A stretch of 64,000 nt of DNA from Cladosporium sp. IMV 00045 (Eukaryota; Ascomycota; Dothideomycetes; Cladosporiales; Cladosporiaceae), in assembly GCA_001931905.2 (NCBI GenBank), contig MSJI02000740.1:45772-109771 (forward strand). The letters run 5' to 3'. The translations under genes and the position numbers were made by a program. Numbering within the stretch: position 1 is the first letter of the stretch; each line of letters begins with the position of its first letter. Shown in pieces: positions 21,328 to 31,397 of this stretch. Below the pieces are notes generated by a model that was not told the origin of the DNA, made no database searches, and worked only from the letters and a program-made list of their open reading frames with translations.

Positions 21328-21350
21328 TGCTGCTGCTGCTGCTGCTGCTG
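21328..21350 (+). repeat. CTG/CAG trinucleotide repeat
   Basis: Seven to eight CTG units (CAG on the minus strand) lie immediately upstream of the first duplicated intron of the minus-strand Cys-rich locus. A simple triplet repeat, possibly in an upstream exon. Confidence 0.85.
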
Positions 21351-21360
21351 GTCTACACGG

Positions 21361-23319
21361 TCGCATCAGTCAGGAAATCTCCTCGACAACGCACAACTTG
21401 ACGGCGGATGTATCGAATCGCACAGAAAAACCTGGCGATGAACTGCCTTATCGCAAAGACACTCCTCGCCAGTCATTGATAGTGCAATCGCGACGTGCAA
21501 AGGTAGGGTTGGGTATACGTACCGGAAAATGTATGGTGGTTTTGAGAGAGCAGGCAAGCGGAGGGGCACGACATGAAGGACTATTATGCGCTTCCCTCCT
21601 CGAAGGTCTGAGGCACGTGCTTTCGACAAACGGAGCTACAGCATTACGTCGAGCTGGCAACGGCGTATTCACGAGCTCACTCTGCGCGTTGGGCTTGTCC
21701 AAAGGCCTGCGGTTGATTTTGGCATGTGAATGGATCGATTACACTGGGTTTAAATCTACGATTCGAGGAGCACCGTCTACGCTGCGGCTATTGCAACTCT
21801 ATTGATTGACGGCATAAAAGACCACGAAGAGATATAAACGTACGCGGTTCGTCACATTGGGAGAAGCAGCTGAGCCACAAGCAGTAATTGCATTGGAACG
21901 CGCTGACTTGAGCACAATTGGAACAAGACTGACTCCTACTCCAGATCCAACTACAGCAATTGGCAAACGAGATCATCCACCCTGCTTCGAGATACCGTCC
22001 TCCTAATCCAGCGCGAAATCGTCCTTCCACCGCCAGAGCGGTTCGACCAAGCAAGCGGACCAAATCAACGATCTTCGCGTGACGGTGGCTTTTTCGATGA
22101 GCGAAAGAAAGCAAGAAACAGAACTCACGCACAATCTGCTACGCAGCTAGGATGCTGATCGAACATTGATGCCACAAGAGCAATACCACGGTTCGCGAAG
22201 AGACTGAATCTAACTACCAGGTAGCGCAAAACTTGAACCTCACCGAAAAACACGTCAATGCAGCGCCAGAGCTCTCTACTGCATCCTCGAGCCAGTGGCC
22301 AAAGGGCTGTCTTCAACTCTTGGAACGTCTTGCAGCAGAGATGTAATTTTTCTAAAGGGATGTTATTGGTGGCTTGGACGAAGGAGTGGTGGAGAATCGC
22401 AGGAGGTGGAAATACGGCGTGTTTTGAGTGATCATGGCTGGTTCGGTTATGACAAGGCATGGAGGGTCGTAGGATATTGTGTGAAGGCTTTCTGCGGTAT
22501 ATAGCTCGCGAACCTGGTCTATAGGTGAATTTACATTGAGATCAAGTTGGTAATGTCGCTGTCGATGCGTGGACCGTGGAAGATGCCATTCGTATGTCTT
22601 GTGACCCTGAAGAGTATGAGAAAAAACGCGAAGCTTTTCTTTACGAAACAGACTAGCTGTAATAGAAGAAAAAACGCCTATCAATGATCAACCATAAAGG
22701 AGTTATTCTTCCGATCGGAGTGGTAGTTGGGTTGGTTAGCCGCCACGGGTGAAGAGGGCTGACTAACATCTCAAAATCAGACCGAAACCCCAGATTTTTC
22801 GCCTCAAAAACGCGTCAACCATCCTCAATCCTAGAATTTCACTGAGTCTGAAATCATACAACGCGGTTTCTCCAGCCATATGTGTTTATCCAAGATATCG
22901 CATGCCATGTGCAGTCGGGATAAGCTCACTTCTCCAGCCGGAATTGCCTTTCCGCTAGGATCGCCAGACGCCAAGGGAACTGGGTATAGTCGACCTCATC
23001 ACTCCACTGCTCCAACCTCCAGCTTCATTACACCAGCCAACTTTGCTTCTATTTGGGTTCTTGCTTCTTTGATGTCAAACAACATAGCACATGATTGATA
23101 AACGAAGCGATTGAAGCGTTACGTCATCCTTTCTCCATTACTCACCACATACCCGTTGCTACACCAGCGCGATATCCTTCCCGACAAACAGCACTTTTAA
23201 ACCCCGATCAGGCTGTGCGAAACTCCATTTCAAGGCTAATTCAAGGGTGTCAGCAAGAAAAGTCAATTCAAACCCATTCACAACAGCTTTGCAACGAGAA
23301 TTCTCCAACCATCACCTCC
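21361..23319. other. Gene-poor spacer before the nicotinamidase gene
   Basis: About 2 kb without a recognisable gene. Open frames of 80-135 codons exist on both strands but overlap one another and lack domains or splice-supported extension. The last few hundred bases should hold the nicotinamidase promoter. Confidence 0.5.
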
Positions 23320-24060
23320 ATGTCTTCACTAGGGCAAGATGCTGCGCTCGCTGTCATTGACATGCAGGAAGACTTCTGTCCACCGGTAATTTGGAATGAT
23401 CATCATTGCAGATATCATGCACTAACATCCACCTAGAACGGCGCACTCAAAGTCGACGGCGGTCGCGACATCACTCCCATCATCAACCGACTGCTTTCCC
23501 TTCCCTTCAAGCTCAAATTCGCCACCCAAGACTACCACCCTGCAAACCACTGCTCATTTGCCAGCCAACACGCCGACGCGGAACCTTACACCTCTTCACA
23601 TACGATTCGCAACCCCGACGCCTCAGGAGCCGACGTCGAAGAGCAGACAACCACGCTCTGGCCCGACCACTGCGTCCAAGGAACCTCCGGCTGCGAGCTC
23701 ATCCCCGAGCTCGACGCCTCCCGAATCGAATACTTCATCAAGAAGGGTGAAGACCGCAGAGTCGAAGCATACTCAGCTTTCGGTCCTCCTTTCCGCAATC
23801 CTCCTGTTGGAATGAGCGGATTGGACGAGCTGCTGAAGCAGAAGGGTATCAAGAGGGTATTCGTTTGTGGACTTGCGTTTGATTATTGTGTCAAGTGTAC
23901 GGCTGTTGATGCTGCTGACGCTGGGTATGAGACGTACATGATCGAGGATGCCTCGAAGGCCGTTGATCAGAGTGAGCAGGGTTTGGCGGCGAATAGGGAG
24001 GAGATGCAACAGCGTGGGGTGCATTTTATACGGTCTGACGCGGCGGAACCGAGGGTGTAG
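23320..24060 (+). CDS. PNC1: Nicotinamidase
   Basis: Predicted nicotinamidase, which hydrolyses nicotinamide to nicotinate and ammonia in NAD+ salvage and so relieves sirtuin inhibition. Two exons (23320-23385, 23437-24060) give 229 residues, close to yeast PNC1. The 51-nt intron has an ACTAAC branch site and a TAG acceptor; splicing joins FCPP to NGALKV. The catalytic triad is Asp14 (AVIDMQEDF), a Lys in FIKKGED (124/125) and Cys173 (GLAFDYCVK). The metal ligands lie in QDYHPANHCSF (Asp54, His56, His60). All key residues are present. The gene sits between two small Cys-rich genes of opposite orientation. The family is firm. Confidence 0.95.
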
Positions 24061-25029
24061 GGTGTTGGTTGAACATGTTGCTCTGTCGTAATCCAGAATG
24101 TCCTATTCTGTCCTCTGTAGCGATTCCAATCAATGTGCTCGTCTCTTCACGTGGTATTTGCGCAAGTCACGCCAGGTGAGTCTCTTCTACCCAACGCCTC
24201 GCGTCATACGAATGAACGTGTAACATGAAATTCCGGTAGTTATGCAGAGCTGACGTTACAAAGATAGTCTGTCAAGAACAAGTACACTGAACAAGTCTTG
24301 CTACGAATGCCCCTGATGCCCAATTTGCTCTGCTTGAGGCTTTTTTTTCGCGTTCAATCAGGGTGCATCTATCCACCATGTTCAGCGAGACCGCAGACCT
24401 TGTGACAGCTCTTCAATCGAGGGAAGTTCGGTGAGCGATTGTATCCTTTCGTTCTTGTGCTAGTATCGTCTGCGCCATTCTGATCAATCAACGAAAACGG
24501 CGAAAGCTAAAAGAGAGGTGATTTTAGTATCCGTGGCTTCTCCTCTAGAGTAATCCCGTAACATCGGCCACGAACTACGCGGTCCTTGGGAAGAAGGGAT
24601 ATCGTGCGGGAAGTGTGAGTGCTTTTATGGAATTTCGCGAAGGTAAGGTTGAATGCAGTACTGCAGTACACGTTCCATTCGATCAATTGCATCTCACAGA
24701 CATGATTCAAAACCAAGACTGACAATAGCGTATACTTGCTCAAGTGAGGTCTACAATAGACCCTCAAAATGACGCGATTTCATCAAACGATATGCCCCAA
24801 GCTCTAATGCCTCCGTTTGCCATTGTCACATGAAATAGGCCTCACAATAGAGTCACGCAGCTTCCTAAGCTGTTTTAGGAAGAACATTAGAGTGGCGGGG
24901 GAGCTGAGTGGGTGAGAGGGCCAAAAAGGCCTCAAGCTCGTCGCTTGACTCTTCCCTTTCCCTCTACAGAGCGACCAGAGACAGTTTTTGTGAGTATACC
25001 CCTTTTGCATTCGATATCCTCATCCAGCA
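24061..25029. other. Spacer downstream of the nicotinamidase gene
   Basis: About 1 kb with no recognisable gene. It should contain the nicotinamidase 3' end. Only short frames are present. Confidence 0.5.
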
Positions 25030-25052
25030 TGGCTTTCGATCGTTGAGAGCGT

Positions 25053-25164
25053 GGAGATCTCCTCTACGTCGTCGACATTGAGATGCCTCACTTACCCGAG
25101 ACCAAGGGAACTGCTCACTAACATCTTCGCAGTTTCGCAAAACATCATCCACCGCGACATCAAG
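25053..25164 (+). pseudogene. Protein kinase relic
   Basis: Two short kinase-like pieces lie in different frames. The first reads GDLLYVVDIEMPHLPE (from 25053), resembling the hinge and following region of Ser/Thr kinases. The second, 25135-25164, reads SQNIIHRDIK, the catalytic-loop HRD motif, and ends at a consensus GTAAGTA donor. The helix normally between them is mostly missing and the frame shifts, and a stop codon lies just before the first piece. No ATP-binding loop or DFG motif was found nearby. I read it as a deletion remnant of a kinase gene. Chance similarity of such short pieces is possible. Confidence 0.5.
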
Positions 25165-25358
25165 TAAGTACTTGCTCTCCGCTCATTGCTAGAGCGCGCA
25201 GCGACTGGTAATCCTGTAGATTGAACATTAGCTGACCGATTTGAATAGAGCCTCCACCCCACCATCACCACCACCACCTCCACCACCGCCGTGAGTACCC
25301 TTCCTCAGCAAACCGCCTCACCTCATTCCAAAACAACACTAACATACTGCGACAGCAG

Positions 25359-25662
25359 ATGTGCAAGCAAAAGTTCTGGATCCTCTACATCTGCGGCCAC
25401 CGCCAGCGCCGCACCACCGACCCGTGCGGGCAGTCGCCCGATTTCCTCGGCGGCAGCGGCTCCCTCGCCTGCGGTATGGCTGCCTCCACGCAGGAGATCA
25501 CGATCTCCTCGGTCATGGAGTGTACGGCATGCCGCGCCGGCGAGCAATGGGAGGCCGTCCGCCGTTGGTGCGCCCTGGATCGCTTCCTGGGTATGTACAT
25601 GCTCCTACCTCACTTCGTGTTTTCAGGGGATCTTGAAGCTGACTGAGATATCAACAGGCTAA
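25359..25662 (+). CDS. Hypothetical small Cys-rich protein
   Basis: Unrecognised by name, but it has the look of small fungal proteins beginning MCK with a CGH motif. Two exons (25359-25590, 25658-25662) give 78 residues. The 67-nt intron has a GTATGT donor and a CAACAG acceptor, and the stop comes right after the splice (RFLG-stop). There are seven cysteines (2, 12, 23, 38, 55, 58, 71) including ICGH, DPC, LAC and ECTAC. No signal peptide or membrane segment is seen, so an intracellular metal-binding or disulphide role is possible but unproven. Upstream a CCA-rich exon ending at a GTGAGT donor (25291) is probably leader. It resembles the minus-strand locus at 20.6-21.3 kb. The gene lies 120 bp from an assembly gap. 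Confidence 0.55.
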
Positions 25663-25751
25663 GTCGGTGCGGCGTGGTGGTCGCAGAGTAGAGAAGGTTT
25701 TTTGGTGTTTTTGGCACGTGCCGATGGCCTGGCCGGTTTTTGGGAGAGCGG

Positions 25752-25802
25752 TTTTTTTTTTTTTTTTTTTTTTTAATAAAATNNNNNNNNNNNNNNNNNN
25801 NN
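25752..25802. other. Poly-T run and assembly gap
   Basis: A run of 23 T (25752-25774) is followed by AATAAAAT, then 20 N (25783-25802), then TTTTAATAAC. The gap probably arose from the homopolymer. The sequence on both sides may be joined incorrectly, and the true distance is unknown. Confidence 0.95.
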
Positions 25803-25864
25803 TTTTAATAACAATGATACCCTGCCTGGGCTGCGGCCAGGCCCGTCCTCCTCATGCTTCCCTC

Positions 25865-27013
25865 TCAAGCATCCAGAGACATCGTCGTTCCCACCGACTC
25901 CGCCGCGTAGATTGCCACGTCGACATCCTGCTCAACTGTACCACCACTGACACCGACCGCGCCAATGAAGTAGCCGTCGTGATCGTAGATGGGCTGGCCA
26001 CCAGGGAATACCACAAGACCATCGTTGGAGTACTGCAGACTCCAGAGATCGTTACCGGGACCGGGTTGGGTGCGGTTGTACAAGCCTTGCGAGGGGAACT
26101 GGCCGTTGAAGAGCACGACGGTTTTGGCTTTCTTCTGCGACATGTCGATGCTGCCGTAGTAGGAGTTGTCCATGTGGATGAAAGCGACGAGCTGTGCGGA
26201 GGGATCCATCACGGCGATGTTCTCGAAGACGCTAATGAAGTGTCAGCAGATTTGTAGTCCTTGGAGACTTGAGCTGTTCGGCTCATTGATCGCCAGTCGC
26301 TCCAATTCCACCTCCGGGATGGTGAGTACCCTTCTTTTTAAGTCTCACAACATTGCCGCAATATCGCCACGCGCTGATCTGGACAAGCCTCTGCTAGCGG
26401 CGTGTGCTTGTCACAACCAACTCGCAAAAAGGCGGAGATTGGAGCAATGCTTGATCTTTGGAGTGCTTCTGGATCCAAGAGCATGGCGCAGCTGACAATC
26501 CGCTTCCCGGAAAGACTAGATCACCAACAAACAGCCAAAGTCATGCTTTCCACAATAATCCCATCAAGAAAATGCTCGAGTGCATTGCTGAAGCGCGGCG
26601 GTTGGCAACAAACGACTTTGGCGGAAGCTCGAAAGATACCAGACCACACGACCATCGTAGCAAAACACCAGAAGACCGCACGACAAGCTGGACTCTGACC
26701 GCAAGCCTCTTCCCAACCAGCGAGAACAGCAAAACATCGTCCTTTTTTGCCCAAGGCATGCATGCACATCTGCTCCAACGAACAAAACATGACGCGACCA
26801 GCAACCAGAAGGCACACATCTGATCCGAAAGACTCACCCTGTTTCCTGAGAACGAGCAATACCCGCATTCAGAACCGTAAGCGCCTGGGTGGAATTGATG
26901 TAGTGGCGCTCAGAAGGCGTGGAACCCCAGCCATTGGTGAGAGTGCGGTTGACGGTATTCGCTGCGGCGCTTGCTGCGGCGGCGGAGGCGAGGAGGGCGG
27001 TTTGGAAACGCAT
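25865..27013 (-). CDS. Secreted GlcG/HbpS-like (haem-degrading domain) protein
   Basis: Predicted secreted protein with the GlcG/HbpS domain (Haem_degrading family). In bacteria such proteins bind or degrade haem or sit in glycolate operons; fungal members have no settled role. Two exons (27013-26838, 26231-25865) give 180 residues. The first ATG opens a signal peptide (MRFQTALLASAAAASAAA). Exon 1 ends LTVLNAGIARSQETG and exon 2 continues VFENIAVMDPSAQLVAF, the expected join for the domain. Typical motifs follow: KKAKTVVLFNGQFPS and PIYDHDGYFIGAVGVSGGT near the C-terminus. The intron (26232-26837) is 606 nt, about ten times the local norm. Donor GTGAGT and acceptor TTAG are acceptable. The family call is good; the intron boundaries are inferred. 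Confidence 0.82.
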
Positions 27014-27580
27014 GGTGATGGATCTCAAAGGATTGGAGAGGTGAGGTGGTCGTGAATGATGCTGTATTCAGTATGTAGCAGGAAAGGGTTCTAGAGGCGT
27101 GGGAAGAGCAGCGATATAGGTGGTGCCGACCGCTATTTCGGCCATAAGTTTCCAACGCCACAGGCGGGAAGATCTTCCTGCCTAGTAGCGCCGGGTGTTT
27201 CGAGGAGCGAAGTAGAGCAATGGCTAGATCTGGGCTGAAGATGGTCATGTCTCCTTTGGCTGCCGTTGGCGTCGTTTGGATGCCGTAGTAATGCCGCTTC
27301 CTGCAACCCCATTTTAGAACCCGTCAAAGTTGGGCAAGCAATTGACAAAAAGTCCAGCTAAGCACTACGAGAACAGAATCGTTGGAATAATCGCCAAGTT
27401 CGCGGTGCAGAGGACTCAAAGCTCCCGATTTCAAGATGGAGGTGGAAGTGGGAAAGTGCTCGCTTACCTAACCCAAACCCACCATATAACAAACATGCAA
27501 TTATTCCCTAAATACCTACCCAAGAGGAAAACAAAACACTCGAATAAAAAATCCAAAATCCAAAAATCCAACCCATCCCC
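27014..27580. other. Intergenic region, no gene seen
   Basis: About 570 bp between two minus-strand genes. It should hold the promoter of the GlcG-like gene and the 3' end of the TED1 transcript. Nothing else is recognisable. Confidence 0.5.
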
Positions 27581-29125
27581 TCAAGCCTCCTTGACCTTCC
27601 CCCTCCCCCTCTCCTCCTCCTCAAAAGCCTTCTTAACAATCACATCCAACGTACAAAAGACCCCTAACCCAACCTCCAAAAGCAACAAAACATTACAAAC
27701 CCACCAAATATGCTGCACGCCAAACCCGCAAGTTTCGTATTCAAATTGCCACTCGCCTTCTTGCGCGTTGTACCACCCGGACAGGAAACCGGCGTGCCCG
27801 CCGTACGAGCCCATCATGCTGCGGACGGTGATTTCGCGCAGGGCGGTGGCTTGTTCCGTGCTGGAGAGGGAGGGGAGGGACGGCGTGCGGATTGCTTTGC
27901 GTTCGTTGGAGGCTGATGACGCGTCGTCGTTGGCCGATTGGGAGGACTGCGAGGGCGTGTAGTGGTATGTATCGCAGCCTTCGTGATCGTGTCCATTGAG
28001 CACGATGCTAGGCTTGTTTTGCGCCAGGCAGTCGAGAATGCGGCTGCTGGTCTGCTCGCTGAGGTGGTTTTGTTCATGGATGCCGCCACCGTGCTCGGGC
28101 GAGAAGTAGGAGAAGAACGGGCCGTCAACGCAGACGCCTGTCTCTTTGTGCAGAGGGATATGCGTTAGGAGAACCGTTGCTGCATTCTTCCTGTTCCATC
28201 GATCGGGATCGCAAAGCGTGTTGTCCATGAACTCCACACTCTGCTCACGCAGCGCAGGACTCCTCGCCGGCTCGTCCAGATTCATAGAGTTAAGAACAAG
28301 CAGACGCAGCTCAGGCTGAGGACCAGGCCCATCGTAGAAATCCGGATTCTTCGTGCTGGGAAAGTCCTGATCGGACTTCAGCGTAGCATTCGGCAAACGA
28401 AACACGACCTCCCAATTAACCCTCCCAAAAGCATTCTCAAACCTCTCCACCCTCCCCTCATTCAAATCGCCCGCATAGCCCACATCATGATTCCCCGCCA
28501 CGGCAATAACCCTCCTCTTCCAACTCCCATCCACACCCAGCACCTCCCCCTCATACTTCCCCTCCATAACATGATCCGGCACCCTCTCCGCGCCGCTAAA
28601 CACTCTATCCCAAAACCTCCCTGCGCGCCTCCCAAACTCCCCATCCCCAATCCACTGACTGCCCAACAGATCTCCCAGCACAACCGTATGCGTCGGCCCA
28701 GCCCACCACCTCGTCTGCCGATGAATGTGCGCAAGAAACAGATCGTTGCCCCAAAGGTCCAGCTTCTTCCTATACCCCTGCGCCAGCGCGGGCAGAGTCT
28801 CGCCCAAACTCTCCCATCGACCCGCGAGCGCGTCGGTCCAGATTCGTTGCAGGTTCGTGGCCGCGCCGTCGTTCCATCCAGGAGGAAAGCTGGTGTCGCC
28901 TTCGAGCTGGGGGTCGGCGAGGGCGAGGAGGCGGAAGGGCGCCGTGCCGGCTGGGACGGTGGTGTTTCTACATGTTGCGGCGTTGCTGCATTTTGTGCGC
29001 AGTTTGGTGGCCGGGGGAAAGGCGCAGGAGTTGATTGCTGGGTAGAAGTAGAGGTAGAGGAAGGCGATTAGGGCGGGTAGGAGGAGGAGGCGGAAGAGGG
29101 TGGAGGGGTTGATAAGGGAAGGCAT
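27581..29125 (-). CDS. TED1: GPI-glycan metallophosphoesterase, TED1/PGAP5-like
   Basis: Predicted ER membrane phosphoesterase of the CDC1/TED1/PGAP5 group, which removes ethanolamine-phosphate from GPI anchors and so licenses ER export of GPI proteins. It is intron-free with 514 residues. A membrane anchor lies near the N-terminus (about 10-30, TLFRLLLLPALIAFLYLYFY) and a second near the C-terminus (about 465-495), with the catalytic domain between. Metallophosphoesterase motifs occur in order: ADPQLEGD (family-typical DPQ instead of DxH), VVLGDLLGSQW, AVAGNHDVGY, LLTHIPLHKE and LNGHDHEGC. A low-complexity Ser/Ala/Asn insert follows the last motif. Length is within the family range. TED1 rather than CDC1 is likely from overall layout but not proven. 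Confidence 0.88.
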   Translation of the reverse strand: MPSLINPSTLFRLLLLPALIAFLYLYFYPAINSCAFPPATKLRTKCSNAATCRNTTVPAGTAPFRLLALADPQLEGDTSFPPGWNDGAATNLQRIWTDALAGRWESLGETLPALAQGYRKKLDLWGNDLFLAHIHRQTRWWAGPTHTVVLGDLLGSQWIGDGEFGRRAGRFWDRVFSGAERVPDHVMEGKYEGEVLGVDGSWKRRVIAVAGNHDVGYAGDLNEGRVERFENAFGRVNWEVVFRLPNATLKSDQDFPSTKNPDFYDGPGPQPELRLLVLNSMNLDEPARSPALREQSVEFMDNTLCDPDRWNRKNAATVLLTHIPLHKETGVCVDGPFFSYFSPEHGGGIHEQNHLSEQTSSRILDCLAQNKPSIVLNGHDHEGCDTYHYTPSQSSQSANDDASSASNERKAIRTPSLPSLSSTEQATALREITVRSMMGSYGGHAGFLSGWYNAQEGEWQFEYETCGFGVQHIWWVCNVLLLLEVGLGVFCTLDVIVKKAFEEEERGRGKVKEA

Positions 29126-29647
29126 TACGCCATGATCTTTGAGGTGGTCGGGTGTTTGCTGAAAGAGGTGGAATAATAAACAAGGGGCTTATGTATACAC
29201 CAAGAATTAAATGCGGGTTGCTCTGTGGAGGTGGGGCAGGGGAATATTATGCTTGAAGTTTATATATGCCATATCTCGAAGGGATGACATGGAGAGGCTT
29301 CATGAAAGCGGGTAGAACCGAGATGTGACTTGCAATCAGTTGTTCGTCTTGAGTAGGTAAATACTTGATCCAATTCGAACACCGTATAGGTCATAGATCG
29401 TGATAGAGAAAGCAAAGGGGTGATAATAGGTAGCATAACCTGATCGGTATCTCATCGCGCATTGAAGCCAATATAGAAGGTATGGCCAATCTTACACACG
29501 GCCTAGAATAGAAAGAACAAAAGAATAACCAGTCTGTACAGGATCCCATTGCAATCAACTACACCGATCTATTCTACAACACTTCATGATCGCTCTCCCA
29601 CCAATAAATCTATCTCCCCTCAAAGTCGACCAAGTCCAAAATCTCGC
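29126..29647. other. Intergenic region, no gene seen
   Basis: About 520 bp, AT-rich, between two minus-strand genes. It should contain the TED1 promoter and the COX4 3' untranslated region. No coding frame or repeat is recognisable. Confidence 0.55.
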
Positions 29648-30744
29648 TTATCTGTACTCAGGACGAACAAAGTCGGCCATGGTCTTAGGCTCGCCCTCGT
29701 AGTTGTGCGCGCCGTCGGAGGAGTCGTGAACGTCGTGGCCGTGGTCGCTGTGGCCGTGGGTGTCGTGGCTCTCGGGCGGGCCGACGTACTCCATCTTGTA
29801 AACGGAGCCGCACTCGGGGCAGCGCTCGATAGGGCGGTCGCGGGAGGTGGTGAGCCAGATCACGACGTGAGAGTCGGCAGGGTAACCGGTGCAGCCGAGG
29901 TACTGCTCGTCACCGAAGGACTTGACGGTGATGGGGTCCTGGAGGGTGCCTGTGGTGGGAAATGACGTTAGTGATGTTTCCCGACTAACAGGCATTGGTC
30001 GCTGATGGTTGCAAGAACAGTATTTCGGCCGCTGACTGAAAGAGAGACCGGTCCAAACAAGCAGTTCCGACTCTTGCCAACCACCAATTTGCCAGATTTC
30101 AGTGTTTACGTACCCTTCCTGCTGGCATCCAGAGGGGTCATGTCGAAGATATCCACGCCCTGCATCTTGCCCATGATTTCCAGACGCTCGAGACCGGTGG
30201 ACTGCTCAATGTCGGTAGGGATGGTACCGGGCTGGGCTCCAGGAGGCATGAGGTCGTGCTCGGAGGTGATCTCTGAACGAAAGAAGTAGGTTAGCTTCGG
30301 ATGTTGTCGCGCGTAGCTATGTGCCGGAAGTGGAAAGGAACCCAATGGCCATGTCGAAGACCGCCAATGGCGCAATCGGTGTTCCCAATCAAGCAGGGAG
30401 GGATTCCGTACCCTCGAAAGGCTTCATGTGCTTGGAGGGCTCGCCGGGCTTGGGGTCGCCGTGGGTGCCGCTGTCGACTGCTTGTACGTCAGCCTGCGCC
30501 TTGAAATGGTCCCCAAATCCTTCTCAATGATCCATTGGTCCTCTCCATAGCCTTCTCCGTCCTCCAGACAGCCTTCTCTCCTCCAATGGCTGCCCAATTG
30601 CTCCCCCCATCTCCCTCATCCCCATGACCAGACGAAAGCGCACTCACATCTCCTCACGCTGTTGGCGAAGCTGCGGGCGGGAACGACCGGGCGCGCGGCG
30701 ACGGCGCGCCTGGCGACGGTGGAAACGGCGCGACGGGCGAACAT
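29648..30744 (-). CDS. COX4: Cytochrome c oxidase subunit IV (yeast COX4 / mammalian Vb), mitochondrial
   Basis: Predicted nuclear-encoded, zinc-binding subunit of mitochondrial complex IV. Four exons (30744-30648, 30477-30412, 30272-30114, 29949-29648) give 207 residues; introns are 170, 139 and 164 nt with GT-AG ends. The N-terminus is an Arg-rich targeting sequence (MFARRAVSTVARRAVAARP). The core reads LPPG-type fungal COX4: ITSEHDLMPPGAQPGT, then LERLEIMGKMQG. The zinc site is in YLGCTGYPADSH and RCPECGSVYKM. A His/Asp-rich stretch of about 25 residues (near HDTHGHSDHGHD) precedes the conserved tail DFVRPEYR. Longer introns than in neighbouring genes fit a highly expressed housekeeping gene but prove nothing. 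Confidence 0.94.
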
Positions 30745-31397
30745 AGCGGTGGTGCGGCGGAGTGGAGTGTGTTGGTGGTGGGTGGTGGTATACAGGGCGA
30801 GCGGGTGTAATAGGTGAAGCTGCGCGCGGCACATCTTGAAGCTCTGCCAGACTCCTGCTTGGCATCGTCCCCGCGGCTGTTCCCGACCAGCGGACGTCGC
30901 CGGGTCTCGCAAATGTGAGGCCAGTGCTAGGTCAGCGGATTGATTGAAGTGAGGTAGATAATAGATATTCACAGCGGTACGAATACTATCAACATATCGC
31001 ACTGAAAGCACATGGGAAAATTTGTCAAATCAATCGATCGCATAGAGCATTTGCTTGCAAAAATCTCAAAAGAGCTACCCGCCACAGGAACATGTTTTCG
31101 CTACTTGCCAGGGTGTTTTTAAATACCGAAGGCCCAAGGGTATCACCTCCCATAGATCGTCTATGTAAATAAATCCCAAAAAGAAGAAAAAGTCAGAATT
31201 CCAGAAGAGAAGAAGACAAAAACATAAAAAGCAAACGCCCTCCTTTTTTGTACAGACATGCGGTGATGCAGCCGTGATATTCAAAAAGAAAAACAAAAAA
31301 AATTCCACCGAAAGAGAAACTCAGAAATGAGAAATGATCTGGGCCGTGTCTCTGCGCATGCCTGGACCGAAATTGCGAAACAGCAGTGAGAGATTGC
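30745..31397. other. Intergenic region, no gene seen
   Basis: About 650 bp holding the COX4 promoter and the 3' end of the Zn2Cys6 regulator, both on the minus strand. The middle part is A/T-rich with runs of A. No gene is recognisable. Confidence 0.55.

Noticed and set aside
25291..25662. Ser/Ala/Pro-rich frame overlapping the small Cys-rich gene
   Set aside because: Low-complexity shadow frame of a GC-rich exon; the MCK/CGH frame has the ordered Cys pattern.
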